A stretch of DNA of 64,000 nucleotides from Defluviicoccus sp046348835 (GTDB lineage: Bacteria > Pseudomonadota > Alphaproteobacteria > Rhodospirillales > Defluviicoccaceae): assembly GCA_046348835.1 (NCBI GenBank), contig JAXMDM010000002.1, forward strand, positions 434,001-498,000. Direction: 5' to 3'. Both the position numbers and the translations under genes were made by a program. The notes under the pieces are model-generated. The model worked only from the letters and a program-made list of their open reading frames with translations. It was not told where the DNA came from and searched no databases. Shown one piece after another: positions 1 through 8,339 of the stretch; within the stretch, counting starts at the first letter, position 1; the number at the start of each line of letters is the position of its first letter.

Positions 1-296
1 TAGGCTTGGGCGAGTTCGGACAGGGCAGCGACGCAGCGCGGGTCCTTCTCGACGGCGACGATCCGCGCGGCACCGGCGGCGAGCAGGCTGCGGGTCAGGC
101 CGCCCGGGCCCGGCCCCACCTCGACCACGCTGACCCCGCTGAGGTCGCCGGCGACGCGGGCAATACGCGCGGTGAGGTTGGCATCGAGGAGGAAATGCTG
201 CCCGAGGCTCCTGCGCGCATCGAGACCATGGCGGCGGATGACATCGCGCAAGGGCGGCAGCTCCGGCGGCGAAAGATGCGCCGCTGCCGGGCTCAT
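1..296 (-). CDS. ksgA: 16S rRNA dimethyladenosine transferase RsmA/KsgA, N-terminal part (cut by window edge)
   Basis: Only the first ~98 codons are present; the gene runs off the left edge. The product dimethylates two adjacent adenines near the 3' end of 16S rRNA during small-subunit maturation. The reverse-strand translation begins MSPAAAHLSPPELPPLRDVI and shows the family's RRSLGQHFLLD segment and the SAM-binding loop EVGPGPGGLT, followed by an acidic strand-end (AVEKD) that usually contacts the SAM ribose. The ATG at 294-296 overlaps the pdxA stop (ATGA), so it is translationally coupled as the last visible gene of lptD-surA-pdxA-ksgA, a widely conserved proteobacterial order. The start is well supported by both the overlap and the N-terminal motifs. 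Confidence 0.93.
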   Translation of the reverse strand, partial: MSPAAAHLSPPELPPLRDVIRRHGLDARRSLGQHFLLDANLTARIARVAGDLSGVSVVEVGPGPGGLTRSLLAAGAARIVAVEKDPRCVAALSELAQA

Positions 297-1309
297 CGGA
301 CTGCCGGGGTGTGCGCCCGTCGGCGGGCGATGGCATCCGCCAGCTTCAGCGCCGCGAGCAGGCTGGTGGCGCTGGCCCGCCCGCTGCCGGCGATATCGAA
401 GGCGGTGCCATGATCCGGCGAGGTACGGACGAACGGCAGGCCGAGGGTGACGTTGACCGCCCGGTCGAAGTCCAGCGCCTTGATGGGGATCAGGGCCTGA
501 TCGTGATACATGCAGATTGCCGCATCGTATCCGGCCCGGGCGGCGGGGGTGAACAGCGAGTCGGCCGGCAACGGCCCCGCCACATCCAGGCCTTCGCCAC
601 GCAGGCATGCCACCGCCGGAGCGACGACGTCGCGATCTTCCATCCCCATGGCGCCGTTCTCACCGGCATGAGGGTTGACGCCGGCGATCGCCAGGCGCGG
701 CCGGGGAATGCCGAAGTCGCGGCGCAGGGCGACCCACGTGGTTCGCGCCGCGGCGAGGATGGCGGCGCCGTCGAGGACGCGCAGTGCCTCGGCGAGAGCG
801 AGGTGGATGGTGACCGGGACCACCCGCAGGGACGGTCCGGCCAGCATCATCACCGGGACCGCGGTCCCGCCGGCCAGCTCCGCCAGATATTCGGTATGGC
901 CGGGAAACGGGAAACCGGCGGCGTAAAGCACCGCCTTGTTTATCGGGTTGGTGACGATGCCGCTCGCCCGTCCGCTCTGCGCCAGTCGGACCGCGGCTTC
1001 GATCGAGCCGAGCACCGAGGCGGCGTTGCGGCGATCGGGACAGCCGGGAGTCCCCGGATGCGTCAGCCGGATCGGCAGCACCGGCAACCCATCGGCGAAG
1101 GCGGCCGAGGCCGCTTCCGGTCCGTCGACGGCCACCACCGGCACCGGCCAATCCAGGGCTCGGGCCAGGGCGGCCAGGCGCGTCGGGTCGTCCAGGGCGA
1201 GGAAGCGGGGGGAAACGTCCGTGCGTGCCAGCCAGGCCTTCAGTGTCAGTTCGCCGCCGATGCCGGCGGGGTCGCCCATGGTCAGCGCCAGGGGCGGCCC
1301 GCCGTTCAC
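293..1309 (-). CDS. pdxA: 4-hydroxythreonine-4-phosphate dehydrogenase PdxA
   Basis: The product is an NAD-dependent, metal-binding cytosolic enzyme that oxidises 4-phosphohydroxy-L-threonine in the DXP-dependent route to pyridoxal phosphate. At 338 residues it is normal for the family. The N-terminus reads PPLALTMGDPAGIG, the family hallmark. Further conserved segments are GHTEYLAELAG, with a metal-ligand histidine, GVNPHAGENG, and the C-terminal MYHDQALIPIKAL and TSPDHGTAFDIAG blocks. The start is GTG at 1309; it overlaps the surA stop (GTGA), and the next Met lies inside the conserved MGDPAG motif, so GTG is preferred. The stop overlaps the ksgA ATG. Its place between surA and ksgA matches many proteobacterial genomes. 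Confidence 0.95.
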   Translation of the reverse strand: MNGGPPLALTMGDPAGIGGELTLKAWLARTDVSPRFLALDDPTRLAALARALDWPVPVVAVDGPEAASAAFADGLPVLPIRLTHPGTPGCPDRRNAASVLGSIEAAVRLAQSGRASGIVTNPINKAVLYAAGFPFPGHTEYLAELAGGTAVPVMMLAGPSLRVVPVTIHLALAEALRVLDGAAILAAARTTWVALRRDFGIPRPRLAIAGVNPHAGENGAMGMEDRDVVAPAVACLRGEGLDVAGPLPADSLFTPAARAGYDAAICMYHDQALIPIKALDFDRAVNVTLGLPFVRTSPDHGTAFDIAGSGRASATSLLAALKLADAIARRRAHTPAVR

Positions 1310-2583
1310 AGCCGGATATCCAGGAGCGCCGATCGTCGCAATTCGCGAAGTTGCTGCCGCGCCGCCGCCGACATCCGCTGCTCAAAGATACGCCGTTCGA
1401 CTTGGGCGCGGAGATCGGGGCTGATGGCTTCCTCTTGGCGGTCGCACACCATAAGCAGGATGATGCCGTCGGCAGTGCGCAACGGCTCGCTTACCTGACC
1501 GGCCTTGAGCGAACCGACGACCTGGCGGATCTGCGGCGGCAGCTTGTCGAGTTCGACCCGGCCGAGATCGCCTGCCGAGCCGGCGCCCATCTGGCGTCCC
1601 TTGTCGCTGAATTCAACGCAGGTTCCCGGGCGCGCCCGCAGTTCGTTGGCCTTGGCCAACTGCTCGGCGACGGTCGCCGGCGGCGCCGTCGCCGCTAGGG
1701 GCAGCACCACCTGGTGCAGGGTGAGGATCGTCGAGCCCCTGTCGAGCGCGGACGCGGTTCGGCGGTTGACCAGCTGCAGAACATAGAACCCGGTGTCGGT
1801 GCGGATCGGGGCGGATACCTCGCCCGGATTGAGCTGTTGCATGGCGGCGTCGAGGCGGTTGTCCAGCTGTCCGGGCCGAACCCAGCCGAGATCGCCTCCG
1901 GCGTCCGCCGAAGCGCTCTGCGAGAAGGTTCGGGCGAGGGCGGCGAAGCTGGCCCCGCCCCGGCTCTCGCGGACGATCCGGTCGGCCAGTTCCTGCACCT
2001 GAGTTTCGTTGCCGGCGTCGTCGAGGGGCAGGAAAATCTCGGCGACCCGATATTCCACCCCTCCTTCGGTCCCGCGCAGGCGGGCCATCTCCTCCTCGAT
2101 GTCCTCCTCGGACACGGTGGCACGCTCGCCGGCGGTCTTGGTGACCGCCTTTACCCAGGCGATCTCCGTCTCGATCTGATTGAGCAGGGTCGTCACCGAG
2201 GCGCCGCGCGCCTGCAGGTAGCCCGGAATGGCGGACGGATCGATGTTCAACTGCCGTCCCACGTCCGCCAGCGCCCGGTCCACCTCCCGCTGCGCGACGG
2301 TGATGTTAAGGCGGCGTGCCTCCTGCTGCTTCAGCCGGTCGTCGACCAGGATGCGCAGAACCTCGGGCATAATCTTCTGGCGCACCTCGGGCCGATTCTC
2401 GAGGTTGCCCGTCGCCACGATCAGGTCTATCCGCGCGTCCAGATCCCGCTTGGTGATGACGTCGTCATTGACGACGGCGACGATGGCTTGATCGGCGGCA
2501 GGCATATCCGCCCGCAATGCCGGCCCGCCAATGACCGCCAGCAGCAGCGCCAAGACGGCGCACCAGCCACGCATCCATCCCAT
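1306..2583 (-). CDS. surA: Periplasmic chaperone / peptidyl-prolyl isomerase SurA
   Basis: The product is a periplasmic chaperone that escorts outer-membrane beta-barrel proteins, including LptD, to the BAM complex. From the ATG at 2583 it is 425 residues, the usual SurA length. It has a signal peptide (MGWMRGWCAVLALLLAVIGG, likely cut near ALRA), a SurA N-domain starting AIVAVVNDDVITKRDLDARI, and two parvulin-type domains around residues 165-265 and 275-375 (second starts TLHQVVLP). An in-frame ATG at 2685 overlaps the lptD stop (ATGA) but would put 34 extra residues before the signal peptide. I chose 2583 for the signal peptide; 2685 may serve translational coupling. The stop overlaps the pdxA GTG. 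Confidence 0.9.
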   Translation of the reverse strand: MGWMRGWCAVLALLLAVIGGPALRADMPAADQAIVAVVNDDVITKRDLDARIDLIVATGNLENRPEVRQKIMPEVLRILVDDRLKQQEARRLNITVAQREVDRALADVGRQLNIDPSAIPGYLQARGASVTTLLNQIETEIAWVKAVTKTAGERATVSEEDIEEEMARLRGTEGGVEYRVAEIFLPLDDAGNETQVQELADRIVRESRGGASFAALARTFSQSASADAGGDLGWVRPGQLDNRLDAAMQQLNPGEVSAPIRTDTGFYVLQLVNRRTASALDRGSTILTLHQVVLPLAATAPPATVAEQLAKANELRARPGTCVEFSDKGRQMGAGSAGDLGRVELDKLPPQIRQVVGSLKAGQVSEPLRTADGIILLMVCDRQEEAISPDLRAQVERRIFEQRMSAAARQQLRELRRSALLDIRL

Positions 2584-2681
2584 CAGCGCGCCCGACCCGG
2601 CGGTGGTTTCGATCCCGCGTTGCCCCGCCCCGTAGCATTGTTGCGCATTATTTCGCCCCGCATCTTCACGAATTACAAGGC

Positions 2682-5000
2682 TCATCCGCCCGGCTTGAAC
2701 CCGGTGCTGATATCGCCCAGCGTTTTCAACCATAGTCGGACGAGGAACACGTTCTGAGGATCGAGCCCCTGGTCCTCGTAGTTCCGTCGGGTGAAGCCGG
2801 CGGTGAACAGCAGGCACTCGTCCTCGTAAGTCAACTGCAACCCCAGCGATCGATTGCTCTCCGTCTTGATGTCGCGCACGCCGGTGAACTGCGTCCGCCA
2901 GTAGCGGGAAAGGCGCGCGTTGAGGACGCCCGCGATTTCTTCCCGGGCGACGAGGTTCTTGCTCGGTTGCGGTTCCAGGCTGACATAACCGGTGGCGACA
3001 CTCAGCGCCTCGTTGCCGAGCCAGGCATTCACCTCGTTGGTCTGCAAGGTGAGGTCCTCGGGCGAGAAGCGGTTGCGGTAGTTCACCGAGAGCCAGCGCT
3101 TGGGCGAGATCTCCACCGATGAGACCACGTCCGAAAGCCCGCCGTGATAGCCGGTATTGGGGCCGAACGGATTGTCATCGAAAAGCTGATAGGCTTGGCC
3201 GATGAATACCGAAGCGGTGGCATCGTCGATGCCATAACCACGCCAGTTCATCCCGTAGTTGACCCGCGATCCCTCAAGGACGCGGTCGAGGCCGGGCGAG
3301 GGATTGAGGCCGAACAGATTGGTCGTCTGCAGGTCGAAATCCAATGAATCTTCATCGGGAATCTTGTTGGAGTTGCCGTAGCGGGGAGCGGCAACGAACT
3401 CGGCAACCGGTTCGATTGTCTGCTTGATCCATCCATGATCATTCACCAGCGGCAGGCTCCAGGAGACGCTTCCGGTGGGGAACAATCGGCCCTGAAACCC
3501 GGAGAAGTCGCGGCCGCTGTTGAGAGGCAGGTCTTCCGCCTGGTAGCCGTCCGCCCACACCGCCGCCGACACCGTCAGCAGATTGCCGAACGGGCCGACG
3601 AAGGGCCGTTGCCAACCCCCGCGCGCCGACATTCGACGGGTATCCTGGCCGTTCTCGCGGGTGAGGGCGAGGCCGTTGAGACGAAAATCCGAACTGCCGC
3701 CCAGTGCATCCTCGGTGCCGGAATAGTAGTAGTCCAGCATCGGCGCAACGAACGGGATAGTTTCCTGTTTGCTGTTCTCGTCCAGGTTCTGAAAGGCGTA
3801 GGCGTTGCCGACGAAGTAGTTGCGCTCGCTAAAGTTCTCGGTGAACAGACGGCTCACCAGGGTGCGTTCACCACCAAAGCCGTATCGCCTCAGGTAGGTA
3901 CGATACAGAGCCCTCTGGGCGTCGAGGCCCGCACGCCAGTTGTCGTTGATGTCGTAGCGGGCGGTTCCGAAGATGTGACCGCCGGTTTCGCCGTCCACAT
4001 CCTGGGTTATGCTGCCATCGGCGCGCACTTCGGCGTGGGTGAATACACCGCGATATTCAGCCTGCAGCACGGGATACTGCGCAGAGGTGATCCAGGGGGT
4101 GACGGTGATGTCCTGATTATCGGAAAGGACGTAGTAGTAGGGTATCCGGACCAGCAGTCCAATGTCGGACTGGGAGCCGAAGGTGGGCATCAGGAAGCCG
4201 CTCTTCCGCCGCACGGTGGGGTCGGGGCGGGAGAAGTAGGGAGTATAAGCCACCGGCACGCCTGCGATCTCGACCCAGGCATGGTCGAACTCGACGACCT
4301 TTTCCTGCTCGTCGTGGACAACACGGACCGCCTGCACCTGCCACAGCGGCGCCGCATCCGGATGCTTGGCGCAGGGCAGGCAAGGCGTGTAGGTGGCATC
4401 GTTCAGCGTATTGATGAGGCCCGCCTTGCGCTCGCCGGTCTTGCCGGTGACGGTGGAGCCATCGGCGAAGATGCGCCGGATATTGTCGGCGACGCCGTCC
4501 TTGAAATCGCCGGTGAGCTCCATGGTGTCCGCCTCGGTGACGTCGCCCGTCGGCTCGATCAGGCGGACGTTGCCGCGGGCGGTGATCCGGTTCTCCAACT
4601 CGTCGTAGATGAGGACATCGGCGTAAAGGGTGCGGCCGGTCTGGCGGGCGACGACGTTACCCGTCGCCTCGATGACCTTGCGCTCCTTATCGTAGGTAAC
4701 GAGGTCGGACTCGAACTGGATCGGCGCGTCCGAGGGGCTCGGCTCGGCGGCACCGGCGGCGAGGGTTGTCCACGAAAGGGTAAGAACGAGGAGGCAGAAG
4801 TTGAGCGCGGCCGCAATCAAAAAGGGTGCGACCCACGCCGACTGCTGTCTGGTTGGACGGGAAAGCGGGACGATAGCCAGCGGAGCACCCCATCCGGTCG
4901 ATCTTGCCTGCCGAGACGGTGGCAACGTAGCCGATAAAGCGTCCTTACGGTCAAGGACGCTCGCGCCGAGAGATCGGTCCGAGGGCGCTACCGTCGGCAA
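2682..5000 (-). CDS. lptD: LPS-assembly outer-membrane protein LptD
   Basis: The product is the outer-membrane beta-barrel that inserts lipopolysaccharide into the outer leaflet. At 772 residues from a TTG at 5000 it is close to the E. coli length. A hydrophobic export segment lies at about residues 57-85. It is followed by an LptA/OstA-like jellyroll (about 93-205; VIEATGNVVARQTGRTLYADVLIY) and a long barrel region rich in alternating aromatics, ending GFTRRNYEDQGLDPQNVFLVRLWLKTLG (split here: GFTRRNYEDQ then FLVRLWLKTLG). Cys pairs occur near 208-211 and close to the C-terminus. The open frame has no ATG or GTG before the mature domain; TTG at 5000 or a TTG at 4820 are the candidates. lptF/lptG, often upstream in alphaproteobacteria, are not adjacent here. 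Confidence 0.92.
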   Translation of the reverse strand: MPTVAPSDRSLGASVLDRKDALSATLPPSRQARSTGWGAPLAIVPLSRPTRQQSAWVAPFLIAAALNFCLLVLTLSWTTLAAGAAEPSPSDAPIQFESDLVTYDKERKVIEATGNVVARQTGRTLYADVLIYDELENRITARGNVRLIEPTGDVTEADTMELTGDFKDGVADNIRRIFADGSTVTGKTGERKAGLINTLNDATYTPCLPCAKHPDAAPLWQVQAVRVVHDEQEKVVEFDHAWVEIAGVPVAYTPYFSRPDPTVRRKSGFLMPTFGSQSDIGLLVRIPYYYVLSDNQDITVTPWITSAQYPVLQAEYRGVFTHAEVRADGSITQDVDGETGGHIFGTARYDINDNWRAGLDAQRALYRTYLRRYGFGGERTLVSRLFTENFSERNYFVGNAYAFQNLDENSKQETIPFVAPMLDYYYSGTEDALGGSSDFRLNGLALTRENGQDTRRMSARGGWQRPFVGPFGNLLTVSAAVWADGYQAEDLPLNSGRDFSGFQGRLFPTGSVSWSLPLVNDHGWIKQTIEPVAEFVAAPRYGNSNKIPDEDSLDFDLQTTNLFGLNPSPGLDRVLEGSRVNYGMNWRGYGIDDATASVFIGQAYQLFDDNPFGPNTGYHGGLSDVVSSVEISPKRWLSVNYRNRFSPEDLTLQTNEVNAWLGNEALSVATGYVSLEPQPSKNLVAREEIAGVLNARLSRYWRTQFTGVRDIKTESNRSLGLQLTYEDECLLFTAGFTRRNYEDQGLDPQNVFLVRLWLKTLGDISTGFKPGG

Positions 5001-5449
5001 GAGACGGCTCGTTCAAGCCTGACGCCGGTAAATCCGACGATGCGCTGCATCGCGGCGACGAGCGGTTGGCGGAAGGGTCCGGTCACGTGGACGAATCACC
5101 GGCGATTGCGCGATCCGTTGCGTCTTGCGCCTTGGTCCCATCGCCTCGATCGGCGCGGGCGGCAAAGGGGTGGCGGAGCCGAATGTCGGTTGCAGGCGCA
5201 GCAAATGTCATCGCAGCCGTTCCTGAGACGAAGTGCGTGCCGCAGTGCGGCCGGGACCGGCGGGCGACGCTGGACGGAAAGCTAACCGACACGATTGGGA
5301 GCGTCAATTTGACCGCGCGACCGGCGACAGGGAGGCGGGCGAGCGAAATGCGGCGACGGCACGGAAATATCGCTCTTCGAGAGCACCAGGCGTAGTATTC
5401 GGCGCACTTTCTTTCCTCCCGGCGCGATACGGTGAGCAAGGGGCCCTCC
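5001..5449. other. Divergent intergenic region, lptD / phoX-like gene
   Basis: About 450 bases separate the 5' end of lptD from the exported phosphatase gene. No open frame here has a ribosome site or recognisable product. A TTGACC hexamer at 5309-5314 could be a plus-strand -35 element, but there is no convincing -10 at 16-18 bases. I looked for tandem CTGTCAT-type Pho boxes, because the right-hand gene is PhoX-like, and found only an isolated GTCAT. Promoters for both flanking genes must lie here but I cannot place them with confidence. Confidence 0.4.
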
Positions 5450-7393
5450 ATGTCTATCCGGCACAACGGGGAGAATGATTCCCCCGAACCGGGCCGGCCG
5501 GCGTCCATCGGCGAACTGATCGAGCACCGCCTGAGCCGGCGCCAGGCGCTGAAGGGGCTGGCGCTCGCCGCGGCGGCCACGGCGGCGCCATCGGTGCCCG
5601 CCGCATTCGGTGCGTCGCCGGCGACGCCGTCGCCGTCGCCGTCGCCGTCCACCTTAGGCTTTGCGGAGGTGCCGCACGGGGAGAGCGAGAGCCACGTCGT
5701 GGCCGCCGGCTACGAGGCGTCGACGCTGATCCGCTGGGGCGATCCGTTGGAGGCGGGGGCGCCGGCGTTCGATCCCCGCCGGCAGACGGTGGCGGCGCAG
5801 GCGAAGCAGTGGGGATACAACAACGATTTCATCGGCTACCTGCCGCTGCCGAAGGGGTCGGCCAGCCCCGATCACGGGCTGCTCTGCGTGAACTTCGAGT
5901 ACACCATTGCCCATCTCATGTTCCCCGGCGTGAAGCCGGGCGCGCTTGCCGACATCACCCGCGAGCAGTGCGAGATCGAGATGGCGGCGCATGGCCATGG
6001 CATCGCCGAAATCCGGCGCGACGCGACCGGCCGCTGGGAAATCGTCGGCGACGGTCCGCTCAACCGGCGGATCACCGCCCTTGCCAGCGAATGCCGGATC
6101 GCCGGCCCGGCGGCGGGCGACGAACGGTTGCGGACCGCCGCCGATCCCACCGGCACCCGGGTGATCGGCACCCTCAGCAACTGTGCCGGCGGCAAGACGC
6201 CATGGAATACGGTCCTGATCGCCGAAGAGAACTTCAACTATTACTTCGGCGGCGATCCGGCGAAGACGGCATCGGCGGAGCACCTGAAGAGGTACGGCAT
6301 CGTCGGCAAGCCCGCCTATGCCTGGTCGCGCTACTTCGCCCGCTTCGACGTCGAGAAGGAGCCGAACGAGCCCAACCGGTTCGGCTGGATGGTCGAGATC
6401 GACCCCTACGATCCCAAGTCGGCGCCGGTGAAGCGAACGGCGCTCGGCCGGTTCAAGCACGAAGGGGCGACGTCGGCCGTGGATGCCGACGGTCGGGTGG
6501 TCCTCTATGCCGGCGACGACGAGCGGTTTCAGTATGTCTACAAGTTCGTCAGCAGCGGCCGACTGGATCCGGAAAATCCTTCGGCCAATGGCGATCTCCT
6601 CGATGAAGGAACGCTTTACGCGGCGAGGTTTCACGACGACGGCAGGCTTACGTGGCTGCCGTTGACGTTCGGGCTGGGTCCGCTGACCGATGCCAATGGC
6701 TTCCGAAACCAGGCCGACGTGCTGATCGAGACCCGCCGCGCCGCCGAACTGGTCGGGGCGACGCCGATGGACCGGCCGGAGGACGTGGAGCCGAACCCCG
6801 CCACCGGACGCGTTTACGTGGTTCTGACCAACAACAGCCGGCGCGATACGGCAGCGACCGATGCCGCCAACCCGCGCGCGCCCAATCCCCATGGCCATAT
6901 CCTCGAACTCAGCCCGCCGGTGGTCGATGGTGCGCGCCAGCACGCGGCGAGCGCGTTCACCTGGGATATTTTTCTCCTTGCCGGCAATCCGCAGACTCCC
7001 GGCGATGGCGCCCGTTACCATCCGAACGTCAGCGCCGACGGTTGGCTGTCGTCGCCGGATAATATCGCCTTCGACCGCCGCGGGCGCATCTGGATCGCCA
7101 CCGACGGAGCCGTTTACGGCCTTTCCAACGGCGCCTATGCCAGTGATACGGAGGGATCGGGGCGGGCGCTCACCCGCCAGTTCTACCGCACGCCGATGGG
7201 CGCCGAACTGTGCGGGCCGGAGTTCAATAGCGACGACACCGCCTACTTTGCCGCGGCGCAACACCCGGGCGCCGGCGTCGGTTCCACCTTCGACGCGCCC
7301 TCCACCCGCTGGCCGGACTTCGCGCCCGGTGTCCCGCCGCGCCCGGCGGTACAGGTCATCGTCAAGCGGGATGGCGGTATCATCGGAGCGTAA
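5450..7393 (+). CDS. PhoX-family (DUF839) secreted phosphatase, Tat-exported
   Basis: The product is a predicted periplasmic or extracellular metal-dependent phosphatase of the PhoX/DUF839 family; known members are Ca/Fe-dependent alkaline phosphatases that hydrolyse phosphomonoesters. A Tat signal is visible: twin arginine in LSRRQALKGLALAAAATAA at about residues 29-47, followed by a Pro/Ser linker and a mature domain starting near GFAEVPHGESESHV. Family segments include GLLCVNFEYT, GRFKHEGATSAV and VLYAGDDERFQYVYKF, and SPDNIAFDRRGRIWIATDG near the C-terminus. An AAGGGG ribosome site six bases before the ATG at 5450 favours that start over the in-frame GTG at 5432. It stands alone with no phosphate-transport neighbours. 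Confidence 0.85.
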   Translation: MSIRHNGENDSPEPGRPASIGELIEHRLSRRQALKGLALAAAATAAPSVPAAFGASPATPSPSPSPSTLGFAEVPHGESESHVVAAGYEASTLIRWGDPLEAGAPAFDPRRQTVAAQAKQWGYNNDFIGYLPLPKGSASPDHGLLCVNFEYTIAHLMFPGVKPGALADITREQCEIEMAAHGHGIAEIRRDATGRWEIVGDGPLNRRITALASECRIAGPAAGDERLRTAADPTGTRVIGTLSNCAGGKTPWNTVLIAEENFNYYFGGDPAKTASAEHLKRYGIVGKPAYAWSRYFARFDVEKEPNEPNRFGWMVEIDPYDPKSAPVKRTALGRFKHEGATSAVDADGRVVLYAGDDERFQYVYKFVSSGRLDPENPSANGDLLDEGTLYAARFHDDGRLTWLPLTFGLGPLTDANGFRNQADVLIETRRAAELVGATPMDRPEDVEPNPATGRVYVVLTNNSRRDTAATDAANPRAPNPHGHILELSPPVVDGARQHAASAFTWDIFLLAGNPQTPGDGARYHPNVSADGWLSSPDNIAFDRRGRIWIATDGAVYGLSNGAYASDTEGSGRALTRQFYRTPMGAELCGPEFNSDDTAYFAAAQHPGAGVGSTFDAPSTRWPDFAPGVPPRPAVQVIVKRDGGIIGA

Positions 7394-7636
7394 TGCTTCC
7401 GGCCGGCGCCACGGAATGACGATATGAACGCCCGAGCCTTGAGCAACAGCGCCGGCAAACCAATGTCTGCCAGAGGGGCCGGGAAACAGGCGGAACGAGG
7501 CGCAACAGCATTTGGCGTTTGTATTTTTTCTTTCCGAGCCGGACCGACTGCCGGCCGGGCGGGCCCGGCAATTGCAACGCCGATCGCATTGAGCTAAACA
7601 CCGCCCGGTGTCGGGAGAGCTTGGTTCGGGAGCAAA

Positions 7637-8173
7637 ATGCGGGTCTCAGTTTTAGGTTCAGCGCTGGCAGCGGCTCTGCTGGCGACGATTGGATTGACCG
7701 GTCCTCGTATCGCACATGCGCAAGGAGGCCAGGCGTCGCCGCCACCGCCCACGGCGGCCCCTGCACCCTCGCCGACGGCGCCGTTGACCGAGAACCGGAA
7801 CAAGGATCGGGCGGTACCGCAGCGCCGTCCGGAACAGCCGCCGCCGCCGGCGGCCCGGGATGGCGAACCGGCCGTGGCCGCCGAGTGCGCCTGGATCGGC
7901 AAGCGCATCGTCAGTCTGCTGGTGCGTGACGATGCCATGGCAGCCGGCGATTTTCTGCCGTTCTACCTTCGCTTTCATTGTCCGGAAGAACGGATCGGCA
8001 AGAGCTTCGGCTGTGTCGTCCGCAACGGGGAGGCGACGCCGGAGCGGGTGGAGATGTGCTGGGCCGACCCCAGCACCATTGTTCCCCAGCCTTCCAAGGA
8101 GCCTGCTTCCAAGGAGCCTGCCGCGGAGCCGTCTCAGGCCCCGGCCAAACCGGCCGCGCCGGCCGGTAACTGA
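7637..8173 (+). CDS. Small exported protein of unknown function, Pro/Ala-rich with four cysteines
   Basis: I do not recognise this 178-residue protein. It has a clear Sec signal peptide with a predicted cut after RIAHA (about residue 28). A low-complexity Pro/Ala/Thr segment runs to about residue 80, and a compact core of about 60 residues starts ECAWIGKRIVSLLVRDDAM and contains four cysteines, which suggests two disulfides in the periplasm. A second Pro/Ala tail follows, including a perfect SKEPA tandem repeat at 8093-8121. A GGGAG ribosome site sits about five bases before the ATG. It lies between the PhoX-like gene and the GH17-GT2 synthase, but nothing ties it functionally to either. Confidence 0.7.
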   Translation: MRVSVLGSALAAALLATIGLTGPRIAHAQGGQASPPPPTAAPAPSPTAPLTENRNKDRAVPQRRPEQPPPPAARDGEPAVAAECAWIGKRIVSLLVRDDAMAAGDFLPFYLRFHCPEERIGKSFGCVVRNGEATPERVEMCWADPSTIVPQPSKEPASKEPAAEPSQAPAKPAAPAGN

Positions 8174-8339
8174 GCATGCGCAAAAAAATAATCGGGGCGC
8201 CCTAATGGCGCCACAAATGAGAACTATTTCCCTTACGCATGCGACGGCGCGTTTCGCGTCTGTCTGGGGCCCTGACGGAAGAGTCACTGCTCTGAACAAC
8301 GTTCGATCTTAGCAACGTCCGACATCGGTGTTCACCTCA

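Noticed and set aside
5190..5230. Pho box upstream of the PhoX-like gene
   Set aside because: Only a single GTCAT half is present; tandem CTGTCAT repeats with correct spacing are absent.
8196..8212. Hairpin GGCGCC-CTAAT-GGCGCC as a terminator after the small exported protein gene
   Set aside because: Only six base pairs and no T-tract on the plus strand; the A-run upstream would serve the minus strand, where no gene ends.
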